Shown piece after piece: positions 26,799 to 34,961 of a stretch of DNA of 64,000 bases (position 1 is its first letter; every line of letters starts with the position of its first letter). The translations under genes were made by a program, and so were the position numbers. The notes beneath the pieces are model-generated. The model did not search any database and had not been told where the DNA came from. It saw nothing but the letters and a program-made list of their open reading frames with translations. Source of the stretch: CAZJYI01 sp964550025 (GTDB taxonomy: Bacteria > Verrucomicrobiota > Kiritimatiellia > UBA8416 > CAYOBW01). The stretch spans positions 62,001-126,000 of the forward strand of contig CAZJYI010000005.1 of the NCBI GenBank assembly GCA_964550025.1. The letters run 5' to 3'.

Positions 26799-26827
26799 AC
26801 CGCTTGACCGCTAAGGGAGATTGAAAC

Positions 26828-27580
26828 ATGAAGAAAGAGACGGGCCGTCTAGTATTGGTGCCGTTGGCAGCCGTACTGTTGTCTGCATCAGTTCTGCCGG
26901 CTGAGCCAGTAGAGAAGGGCTTTTTCAACGGCGTGGACCTGACTGGCTGGCAATGCAATGAAGAGTACTGGAGAGTCGAGAACGGTGTCATCATCGGTGA
27001 GTACACTGAGCCGGTCAAGAAGAACAACTATCTGTGCTCCGCGATGACCGTAGGAGATTTCTATATGGCCCTTGATATCAGGGTTGACCCCTGGTCTGGG
27101 AATGCCGGGATACAGTTCCGGTCCAAGAAGCACAGTGTTACTTCAGTTCACGGTTACCAAGCGGATGTTGGAGGCGGTTGGTGGGGCGATCTGTTCGATG
27201 AAGGTGGACGCGTAGTGCTCGTTGAGAATGACTATGGTTGGAAGGCCGCGCGTAAGGGAGACTGGAACCAGTATGAGATCCTTGCCGTGGGGAATAGGAT
27301 CTGGATAGCGGTCAATGGAGTTATTTGCACGGCTATTGACGATCCGGAAGGTGCACGTGAAGGGATAATCGCCTTCCAGATACATGCCGGCAAACCGCAG
27401 AGAGTGCAGTACAGAATTGAGAGGTTCATCCAGAACCCTGAAGGGGTCAGATTGGCGGGCAAAACAGAATCGGAGCTTTCCAAGGCCCTTGAAGACCCCT
27501 GGAAGAACGGGGTCAATAAGAAGGCGAAATGGATAGAGCTATTGAAGAAAAGAAAAGAGCAGCAGGAGAAGAGGAGATAG
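26828..27580 (+). CDS. Exported DUF1080 protein (3-keto-disaccharide hydrolase/lyase-like)
   Basis: 250 residues. Signal peptide (LAAVLLSASVLPAEP), then the DUF1080 fold: FFNGVDLTGWQCNEEYWRVENGVIIGE, GNAGIQFRSKK, HGYQADVGGGWWGDL, NQYEILAVGNRIWIAVNG. Some DUF1080 proteins have been shown, in Bacteroides, to cleave 3-keto-glycosides, working with Gfo/Idh/MocA dehydrogenases. The same gene neighbourhood here supports that role. The concanavalin-like jelly roll and the conserved Trp/Asp pattern are visible; I cannot point to the catalytic residue. The last 40 residues form a Lys-rich helix. It lies 4 bases before copy B. Confidence 0.85.
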   Translation: MKKETGRLVLVPLAAVLLSASVLPAEPVEKGFFNGVDLTGWQCNEEYWRVENGVIIGEYTEPVKKNNYLCSAMTVGDFYMALDIRVDPWSGNAGIQFRSKKHSVTSVHGYQADVGGGWWGDLFDEGGRVVLVENDYGWKAARKGDWNQYEILAVGNRIWIAVNGVICTAIDDPEGAREGIIAFQIHAGKPQRVQYRIERFIQNPEGVRLAGKTESELSKALEDPWKNGVNKKAKWIELLKKRKEQQEKRR

Positions 27581-27584
27581 CTCC

Positions 27585-28859
27585 ATGGGAACACCATGTA
27601 CACGTCGCGCCTTCTTGAAGTCATCCAGCCTGGCGCTGGCGGCTCCCACGATCATCCCTGCCGCTGCGCTGGGCAAGAACGGGACGGTTGCGCCAAGCAA
27701 CAGAATCGTGCTCGGCGCGATTGGCATCGGCCCGCGTGGTCGCTACGTGCTGAGTCGCATGCTGGACGAACCGGATGTGCAGTTCGTGGCTATTGCCGAC
27801 GTGCAGCAGAGTCGCCGCACACATGTCAAGCAGATGGCCGACAAGAAGTACGGCAACGACGACTGCGTCATGTACGGCGACATGTTCGAGTTGCTCGCGC
27901 GCAAGGACATCGATTCGGCGCTGGTCGCCACCGGCGATCACTGGCACGCGTTGGCATCGATCCTGGCTGCCAAGGCGGGCAAAGACGTCTACAGCGAAAA
28001 GCCCTGCGGCATCACGATGGGTGACTGCCAGGAACTGGCCGATACGATGAACCGCTATGGGCGTGTTTTCCAGGCGGGGACGCAGCGTCGCAGCATCGGC
28101 AATTTCCATTTCGCCATACACCTCGCGCGCAGCGGCAAGCTGGGCCGGCTCCACACGTTGCACGCGTCGATCTACAGGCTGCGGGTGTCGCACGACTGGC
28201 TGCCGGCCGAGCCGGAGCCGCCCAAGGACGTCTGCGACTGGGACCGCTGGCTGGGACCGTCGCCATGGCGACCTTACAACTCTCGCTATGTGCGCGGCGG
28301 CTGGCGCGGCTATTTCGATTTCGACTCGGGCGCCACGCTCCACGACTGGGGTGCACACACCGTCGATCTCTGCCAGTGGGCGAACGGGACGGACGGGAGC
28401 GGCCCCGTGAAGTACGAACTCGACCCCGACGGCAATACGATCCACGCGACCTACGCCGACGGCGTGAAGCTTGTCATGCGGCAGGGCGGCTGGATGGGAT
28501 TGGGAACCTGTCCCGTGCGATTCGAAGGCGACGAGGGTTGGGTCGAGACCGGGGACAGTGGACGGATCGAGATGTATCCGAAGTCGCTTGAAGAAGAGCG
28601 CAAGCGTTTTGCCGCGAGCATAAGGGGCACCGACCCGGCTGGGCATACGCGGAATTTCTTCGACTGCATCAAATCACGCGAGCAGCCGATATGCGGCCCT
28701 GACAGCATGCGCAGTTCGCACGTGGCCTGCCACGCGGCGGCCATCGCCTGGCAACTCGGCCGCAACGTGTCGTTCGATCCCGCGACGGAGTCGTTCGTCG
28801 GGGACGAGGAAGCGAACCGGATGCGCACGTGGGCCAAGCGGGCGCCATGGCATGCGTGA
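27585..28859 (+). CDS. Tat-exported Gfo/Idh/MocA oxidoreductase (copy B)
   Basis: 424 residues, a paralogue of copy A. Tat signal (RRAFLKSSSLALAAPTIIPAA), loop GAIGIGPRGRYVL, EKPCGITMGDCQEL, WLGPSPWRPYNSRYVRGGW and WGAHTVDLCQWANG. Shared tail with copy A: SSHVACHAAAIAWQLGRN and FVGDEEANRM. Both probably oxidise a sugar with NAD(P) in the periplasm. It begins 4 bases after the DUF1080 stop, with GGAG at 27570-27575. Its DNA is visibly more GC-rich than copy A and the DUF1080 gene, so the pair probably did not arise by recent tandem duplication. Confidence 0.92.
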   Translation: MGTPCTRRAFLKSSSLALAAPTIIPAAALGKNGTVAPSNRIVLGAIGIGPRGRYVLSRMLDEPDVQFVAIADVQQSRRTHVKQMADKKYGNDDCVMYGDMFELLARKDIDSALVATGDHWHALASILAAKAGKDVYSEKPCGITMGDCQELADTMNRYGRVFQAGTQRRSIGNFHFAIHLARSGKLGRLHTLHASIYRLRVSHDWLPAEPEPPKDVCDWDRWLGPSPWRPYNSRYVRGGWRGYFDFDSGATLHDWGAHTVDLCQWANGTDGSGPVKYELDPDGNTIHATYADGVKLVMRQGGWMGLGTCPVRFEGDEGWVETGDSGRIEMYPKSLEEERKRFAASIRGTDPAGHTRNFFDCIKSREQPICGPDSMRSSHVACHAAAIAWQLGRNVSFDPATESFVGDEEANRMRTWAKRAPWHA

Positions 28860-28881
28860 GAGGGGCGAGTCCAGGCGGCCT

Positions 28882-28939
28882 TAATCTCTACCTTCATCTC
28901 TACCCTAATCGGAGCATGGGAGGATTAAGGTAGAGATTA
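28882..28939. repeat. Inverted 11-base repeat with 12-base-period arm
   Basis: TAATCTCTACC (28882-28892) and its exact reverse complement GGTAGAGATTA (28929-28939) flank 36 bases, in the 126-base gap between oxidoreductase copy B and the HEAT/DUF1080 gene. The left arm is repeated with one change 12 bases later (TCATCTCTACCC), so it is a tandem-repeat arm, as in the heptamer elements but with another period. Confidence 0.75.
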
Positions 28940-28985
28940 TGGTAAAGACGAAGAGAGAACGATTTACGGAAGGACATGACGGATC

Positions 28986-31900
28986 ATGGAACTGAAACGA
29001 CCTGCCAGATTGGTGTTGCTCGCCCTGCTAGCGGCTGTCTGTACTATCGCCGCACGCGGCGCGAGTGAGAAGGAACTGATTGGGATACTGGAGTCCGACG
29101 CGACGGTGCAGCAGAAGGCTCGGGCATGTCAGCAGTTGGCGGTTGTCGGCGGCAAGGATGCTGTGCCGGCTTTGGCCGGGCTGCTGGGCCACAGAGAACT
29201 CGGCGGCTATGCGCGTTTCGGGTTACAGCCGATCGACGATCCCAGCGTAGACGATGCTCTGCGCGATGCCATGGGAAGACTTGAGGGGAGACTTCTCGTT
29301 GGCGTCGTGAACTCGATCGGCGTCCGGCGCGATGCGAAGGCTGTGAAGGGGTTGCAGGCGCTGGTAGACGACCCCGCCAAGGGCGCGGCGCCGGAGGCGC
29401 TAATGGCGTTGGGGATGATCGCCACGGGTGAAGCGATCACCACGATTCGTGGCGTCCTCGCCGGCGGATCCCCGGCCATGCGCGCGGCGGCTGCGGACGC
29501 GGCGCTGGTGGCTGCGGAACACCTGTTGGGTGCAAAGCGGAATGCCGAAGCGGTTGGTCTTCACGACGCCGTTCGCGATGCGAACGTGCCGGGACACTTG
29601 CGCGTGGCGGGCGCCTACGGCGCCATGGTCTCACGCGGTGCGGCAGGCATTCCCCTGGTCGTGACGGCACTGAGGAGCGACGATGCGGATATGGCCGGCG
29701 TCGCTCTGCGCGCCGCCCGAGAGCTGCCCGGCCCCGAGGTCTCAACCGCACTGGTCGCCGAGCTCGAGAAGGGCGCTCCGGCGGTCCAGGCGAGGCTCAT
29801 CGGTGTGCTCGTGCACCGCAAGGATGCTAGTGCACGCGAAGCTATCGAATCTCTGGCCCACAGTGACGATGCCGCAGTGCGGGGAGCGGCCCTCACAGCA
29901 CTGGGAGAGATTGGTGACGTGTCCAGCACAGGCGCGCTGCTCAAGGCCCTGCGCGGCGAAGGCGTGACCGAGGCTGTCGGCAGTCTGAAGGCGCTCGGGG
30001 GAGAAGGTGTCGATGAGGCCATTCTCGCTGGCCTGGACGGGGCGGACGGGGCTGCCCGCGTGGAGTTGATCGGCATACTGGCGGACCGCCGCTGCACGGA
30101 CGCCGTACCAGCTCTGCTGAGAGAGACGGCAAGTGAAGACACAAACGCCGCCCGCGCGGCCTTCAAGGCGTTGGGTGTTCTGGGTGGTGCCAAAGACTTG
30201 CCAGCGGTTATCAGGTCGTTGCTCGCGGCCAAGTCGACCGCTGTCGCGCGCGAGGCGGAGAGCGCCGTCATCGGCATGGCCGACGGGCATGCCGACGTCA
30301 TCGTTGCGACCCTTGAATCGACGGCGTCACCCGCTTCGCGCGTGTCGCTGCTTCGGGTGCTCGCCCGCATGGGGGGGGAGGGGGCCTGCGCGGCCGTCAC
30401 AAGGGCAAGTGCGGACAGCGACGCCGCGGTGAGGGACGCGTGCGTGCGTGCGTTGGCGAGTTGGCCAGATGCATGCGCGGTCGACGCGTTGCTGGAGATT
30501 GTGAAGCGGACGAAGACCGAGAAGCACCGTGTGCTGGCGCTTCGGGGGTATGTGCGTCTGCTGGGGCGGGGTGCCGCGGCCCAGCCCGGACTGGCGGCTG
30601 CACGCTTCGCGGAGGCGATGTCGCTGGCGAAGACGGTTGACACCCGCAAGGCCGTTTTGGGTGCCTTGGCGCACGTACCGCATCGCGACGCCCTGGCGCT
30701 GGCGATGTCCCGGGCGAACGACAAGGCGCTACGTGCCGAGGCGGAGCTGGCGGCTGTGACCATCGCACGCACGATCATGGGAGTCGAGAGCGAACGCGTG
30801 CGTGCGGCGGCGGACAAACTGGCTGCGTCGTCCAACAAGCGCACTGCCAAGGCGGCTCGCGGGATCCTGGTGCAGCTCGATCGTTTTGCCGACGCCATCG
30901 TCGCCTGGCGCATCAGCGGCCCCTACATGCAGAAGGGCAAGATGTATCATCAGCTGTTCGACATCGTTTTCGAGCCGGAGAAACCCGACGCGAATGACGT
31001 CAAGTGGCAATCCGTCGCGGCCGGCACGCACGCAAAATACCCTCAAGTCATCGATGTGCGGAAGGCGCTGGGGGGTGACCAGCGGGTGGCCTATGCCCTT
31101 ACCTGGGTGCACTCGGACAAAGCTCAGCCGGTGAGTCTGCAGATGGGCACGGACGATGGCGTCAAGGCATGGCTCAACGGTAAGCTCGTTCACGCCAACA
31201 ATACCGCGCGTGCAGCGATCCCCTATACCGACAAGGTGAACGTGGCGCTCAAGAAGGGCTGGAACCCGCTGCTGTTGAAGGTCACCCAGAACCAGATCCC
31301 ATGGGAGTTTTGCGCGCGTATCTGCGGACGGGACGGCAAGCGCCTGGAGGGCCTCCGCTTCGACCCGTACCACGAGGGCGAATGGCGGCTGCCCAAGGGC
31401 GCGCGAAAGCCGTCGCGGCGAGCCGCTCCCAGACCTGCGAAGGCCTCGACTCCGCCTCCCTCTATGAAGGGCACACCCATCTTCGACGGAAAGACCTTTG
31501 CGGGCTGGGAAGGAAACCTGAAGTGGTTCCGGATCGAAGGCGGCGCCGTCGTTGGCGGTACGCTCAAGGAGAGAATTCCGAACAACGAGTTCCTCTGCAC
31601 GAAGAAGGAATACGCCAACTTCCAGTTGAAGCTGAAGCTCAAGCTCGTCGCCAACAAGGGCAACGCCGGGATCCAGGTCCGGAGCAAGCGAATCCCCAAC
31701 CATCACGAGATGATCGGCTACCAGGCCGACGTGTCCGCTGCCTACTGGGGGGCACTCTACGACGAGTCACGGCGCAGGAAAATGCTGGCCCGGCCCGACA
31801 GAGCAACGCTCAAGAAGGCCGTGAAAGTCAACGACTGGAATGAGTACGTCATCCGTTGCGAAGGCAAGCGCATTCAGCTCTGGCTAAACGGTGTTCAGAC

Positions 31901-32021
31901 GGTTGATTACACCGAGCCGGACCCGAAGATCCCGCAGACCGGCATCATCGGCCTGCAGATCCACGGCGGCGGCCCCAGCGAGATATGGTACAAGGACATT
32001 GAAATCGAGGTCCTCCCATGA
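28986..32021 (+). CDS. Exported HEAT-repeat protein fused to PA14-like and DUF1080 domains
   Basis: 1,011 residues. Signal peptide (LVLLALLAAVCTIAARG), then HEAT-type helical repeats to about residue 630 (recurrent GAxALxALGxIG units). A beta-sandwich module follows (about 650-790; TDDGVKAWLNGKLVHANN, LKKGWNPLLLKVTQN), and finally a complete DUF1080 domain (about 835-1011; PIFDGKTFAGWEGNLKWFRIEGGAVVGG, GNAGIQVRSKRIPNHHEMIGYQADVS). The DUF1080 part would supply 3-keto-glycoside cleavage, the PA14-like part substrate binding, and the HEAT array a scaffold. It is the last gene of the oxidoreductase/DUF1080 cluster. A run of eight G at 30371-30378 is a possible slippage site, but the frame is intact. 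Confidence 0.88.
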   Translation: MELKRPARLVLLALLAAVCTIAARGASEKELIGILESDATVQQKARACQQLAVVGGKDAVPALAGLLGHRELGGYARFGLQPIDDPSVDDALRDAMGRLEGRLLVGVVNSIGVRRDAKAVKGLQALVDDPAKGAAPEALMALGMIATGEAITTIRGVLAGGSPAMRAAAADAALVAAEHLLGAKRNAEAVGLHDAVRDANVPGHLRVAGAYGAMVSRGAAGIPLVVTALRSDDADMAGVALRAARELPGPEVSTALVAELEKGAPAVQARLIGVLVHRKDASAREAIESLAHSDDAAVRGAALTALGEIGDVSSTGALLKALRGEGVTEAVGSLKALGGEGVDEAILAGLDGADGAARVELIGILADRRCTDAVPALLRETASEDTNAARAAFKALGVLGGAKDLPAVIRSLLAAKSTAVAREAESAVIGMADGHADVIVATLESTASPASRVSLLRVLARMGGEGACAAVTRASADSDAAVRDACVRALASWPDACAVDALLEIVKRTKTEKHRVLALRGYVRLLGRGAAAQPGLAAARFAEAMSLAKTVDTRKAVLGALAHVPHRDALALAMSRANDKALRAEAELAAVTIARTIMGVESERVRAAADKLAASSNKRTAKAARGILVQLDRFADAIVAWRISGPYMQKGKMYHQLFDIVFEPEKPDANDVKWQSVAAGTHAKYPQVIDVRKALGGDQRVAYALTWVHSDKAQPVSLQMGTDDGVKAWLNGKLVHANNTARAAIPYTDKVNVALKKGWNPLLLKVTQNQIPWEFCARICGRDGKRLEGLRFDPYHEGEWRLPKGARKPSRRAAPRPAKASTPPPSMKGTPIFDGKTFAGWEGNLKWFRIEGGAVVGGTLKERIPNNEFLCTKKEYANFQLKLKLKLVANKGNAGIQVRSKRIPNHHEMIGYQADVSAAYWGALYDESRRRKMLARPDRATLKKAVKVNDWNEYVIRCEGKRIQLWLNGVQTVDYTEPDPKIPQTGIIGLQIHGGGPSEIWYKDIEIEVLP

Positions 32022-32242
32022 GGATGAGAAGGACGTTTGGTGGCAACGGTAGCTTCCAGAGGAAGTCGTGCGATGCCGTTCAACCGGATTGTCCCCGCCT
32101 GTTGTCCGAAAGTGACAAGTGGTTAAGTCCCGTGTACACCGGTGTGTGACGGCAGAATCCGCCACGCTGCTCTCGGGAGAATTGACAATCCGATGGAGCA
32201 CGGCGATCTTGTATTGGTGGTCTTGCTCAGGAGAAGGGAAAC

Positions 32243-34867
32243 ATGCCCAGTATTGATCCGGTTCTCAGCACGGGGCTACCCGGCCTCGACCAAGTACTCA
32301 GGGGGCTTATGCCCGGCGACAACCTCGTGTGGCAGGTTGGCGCAATAGACGACTACGTTCCTTTTGTGCGGGCTGCATGCGAACGAGCCGCTCGCACGCG
32401 TCAGACGACCGTCTACTTTCGTTTTGCCACGCACGAACCGCTGATAGAGGAAGGCGAAAGGACCACGGTCTGCCATCTCGATCCGGAACGCGGTTTCGGC
32501 GTGTTCATCAATGATATCCACCAGGTCATCAACCAGAGCCGACACAGGGCGCTCTACGTCTTTGACTGCTTGTCTGAGTTGGTTGTGGACTGGTGCAGCG
32601 ACCGAATGCTCGGCAACTTCTTCATGCTCACCTGTCCACATCTGTACGATGTGGGAGCCATAGCCTATTTCGCGTTGCTACGGAGCAACCACTCGTTCCA
32701 CGCGACGGCCCCCATCACCAGTACCACACAGGTGTTACTCGATGTTTACCGTCATGACGAGAAGATCTATGTCCACCCGATCAAGGTGCAGCACAGAAAT
32801 TCACCGACCATGTACATGCTGCATGCCTGGGAAGGAGATGATTTCGTTCCCGTTGTGCATAGCATGACGACGGCCCAGATTCGGGAAGACGTTCCATGGA
32901 ATCGGCTGGACATAGCCAATTACCATTTGGGGTTCTGGAGCAGTACGTTTTCCAGGGCCGAGGCAATCCAGGCCAGCCTGGATCGAGGCGAAACGCCGCC
33001 ACCTGACCTGGACGATTTTGTGAAGCAGTTGCGGCACATGATGATCGCGAAAGACCCTCGCATTCTCAAGCTGGCAGCCGACTACCTTTCCCTCAGACAC
33101 ATAGTCAACATACGCCGCCGCATGATAGGGACAGGCCTCATTGGCGGAAAATCGACAGGAATGGTCCTGGCCAGGGCGATTCTCGAGAAGGACAGTCCGG
33201 AATGTCACGACCTCCTCGAACCACACGATTCCTTCTTTGTCGGCGCAGACGTATTCTGCACCTACCTGGTCCAGAACGGATGCTGGTGGAACAGGCAAGC
33301 ACAGCGTGGACCCGAAGTCGTTTTTGATGACGCCATGCGGGTACGGCAGCAGATGCTCACCGGGTCTTTTCCGGAATACCTCCTCAAGCAGTTCGAGGCC
33401 ATGCTCGATCATTTTGGGCAGTCCCCCATCATCGTCCGTTCCAGCAGCCTTCTTGAAGACGCATTTGGCAGTTCATTCGTGGGGAAGTACGAAAGTGTCT
33501 TCTGCGCCAATCAGGGCTCACCCGACAAGCGGATGACGGACTTCATCTCCGCCGTGAGGACGGTTTATGCCAGCGTAATGAGCGATGACGCGCTTCGATA
33601 TCGTGCGGCGCGCGGATTGCTGGAAGCAGATGAGCAGATGGCGTTGCTGATTCAACGCGTATCCGGGATGGCGTGTGGACGACGCTTCTTTCCGCAAGCA
33701 GCAGGCGTCGCACTGTCGTTTAACCCCTATGTTTGGAGCGATCACATTGATCCCGAGGCTGGGATGACGCGAATCGTCTTCGGCTTGGGCACTCGGGCAG
33801 TCGATCGTACGGATGACGACTACACACGGATTGTGGCGTTAAACGCGCCGGACCGTAGACCGGAAGCCAGTCTAGACGAGGTCCACCAGTATACGCAACG
33901 CAAAGTCGATTGCCTTGATCTTGAGGCCAACCAGGAGGTCACGATCACTTTCGAGCAGATCGCCAGGGAGAACGGCGACACCCTGCCGCTTGAGATGTTC
34001 GCCTCTCGCGATCTCGGTATTGAACGGCGCGCCGCGGAACAGCAGCAGAAGAAGAACTTCTTTTCCAGGGTGCTGACGTTCGACAAGCTTCTCAAGAAGA
34101 CCGACTTCGTAGTGCAGATGCACGCAATGCTCAGGACATTGCAGGAAGCCTATGGGCATCCGGTAGATACTGAGTACACGCTCAACTTCTTCGACAACGA
34201 CCAATTCAGGATCAACCTTGTACAGTGTCGTCCGCTCCACGTAAAGGGGAGCACGCCAATCTCCGAACCGCCCGAGACTGTTCCCGCGGACAGGATCGTC
34301 CTCAAGACACCCGGCCCCGTCATCGGCCAAAGCCGCGTTGCCAGTATTGACCGCATCATCTATGTAGTACGCGCGCCCTACAGTGAACTGCCGACATACG
34401 ATCGCTATGCCGTTGCTCGTGTCATCGGCAAACTCGCGCACTTGGAGGACTCGCGGGAGTGCACCACGCTGTTGTTGGGACCCGGCCGCTGGGGCACCAC
34501 AACTCCGGCACTCGGTGTGCCCGTGAGCTTCGCGGAGATCAATACGGCAGATATCATCTGCGAGCTTGTCGCCATGCGAGACGACCTGGTGCCGGACGTG
34601 AGCCTCGGCACGCACTTCTTCAACGAGCTGGTGGAAATGGACGTGCTCTATCTTGCCTGTTTCCCCAGTGCCAGCGAGACAGTTTTCAACCCGGGTTCGC
34701 TTGAGCAGGCGCCCAACAGGTTGACTGACTACCTCCCTGGAGAAGAGGCGTGGGACGAGGTCATCCGCGTTATTGATGTTGGTGCTCTGGGCAAGGGCGA
34801 CCTCGTTCTCAACGCCAACGCCATCAAACAACGCGTCATATGCTACTTTGATGAGAACGGCGGCTGA
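32243..34867 (+). CDS. KaiC-like (degenerate) / PEP-pyruvate-binding domain fusion protein
   Basis: 874 residues. Residues about 1-210 look like a KaiC/RecA-type module (STGLPGLDQVLRGLMPGDNLVW, then ALYVFDCLSEL in the Walker B place). The P-loop that should follow is lost: QVGAIDDYVPF instead of GxxGxGKT. Residues about 280-680 match the nucleotide-grasp PEP/pyruvate-binding domain of PEP synthase/PPDK (TGLIGGKSTGMVLARA, IIVRSSSLLEDAFGSSFVGKYES, LVQCRPL). The phospho-His swivelling domain and the TIM barrel of true PPDK are missing, and the last 190 residues are unassigned. It could be a nucleotide-responsive or phosphotransfer regulator rather than a carbon enzyme. No signal peptide. Its DNA is less GC-rich than its neighbours. 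Confidence 0.8.
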   Translation: MPSIDPVLSTGLPGLDQVLRGLMPGDNLVWQVGAIDDYVPFVRAACERAARTRQTTVYFRFATHEPLIEEGERTTVCHLDPERGFGVFINDIHQVINQSRHRALYVFDCLSELVVDWCSDRMLGNFFMLTCPHLYDVGAIAYFALLRSNHSFHATAPITSTTQVLLDVYRHDEKIYVHPIKVQHRNSPTMYMLHAWEGDDFVPVVHSMTTAQIREDVPWNRLDIANYHLGFWSSTFSRAEAIQASLDRGETPPPDLDDFVKQLRHMMIAKDPRILKLAADYLSLRHIVNIRRRMIGTGLIGGKSTGMVLARAILEKDSPECHDLLEPHDSFFVGADVFCTYLVQNGCWWNRQAQRGPEVVFDDAMRVRQQMLTGSFPEYLLKQFEAMLDHFGQSPIIVRSSSLLEDAFGSSFVGKYESVFCANQGSPDKRMTDFISAVRTVYASVMSDDALRYRAARGLLEADEQMALLIQRVSGMACGRRFFPQAAGVALSFNPYVWSDHIDPEAGMTRIVFGLGTRAVDRTDDDYTRIVALNAPDRRPEASLDEVHQYTQRKVDCLDLEANQEVTITFEQIARENGDTLPLEMFASRDLGIERRAAEQQQKKNFFSRVLTFDKLLKKTDFVVQMHAMLRTLQEAYGHPVDTEYTLNFFDNDQFRINLVQCRPLHVKGSTPISEPPETVPADRIVLKTPGPVIGQSRVASIDRIIYVVRAPYSELPTYDRYAVARVIGKLAHLEDSRECTTLLLGPGRWGTTTPALGVPVSFAEINTADIICELVAMRDDLVPDVSLGTHFFNELVEMDVLYLACFPSASETVFNPGSLEQAPNRLTDYLPGEEAWDEVIRVIDVGALGKGDLVLNANAIKQRVICYFDENGG

Positions 34868-34961
34868 AGGGGCTCGTTCACGTGTTGCTTTGCGAGGCCC
34901 CTGTTCTCTTGAGTATGGCAGCCCGGGGCACACACGAAAAGGAACTGACGGAGGCGCCCTG

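Noticed and set aside
32243..34867. Called as phosphoenolpyruvate synthase
   Set aside because: Phospho-His swivelling domain and PEP-binding TIM barrel are missing; only the nucleotide-grasp part is present.
34773..34961. N-terminal extension of methyltransferase-propeller paralogue 2
   Set aside because: It overlaps the previous gene and has no signal or homology; the ATG at 34962 opens a proper signal peptide.
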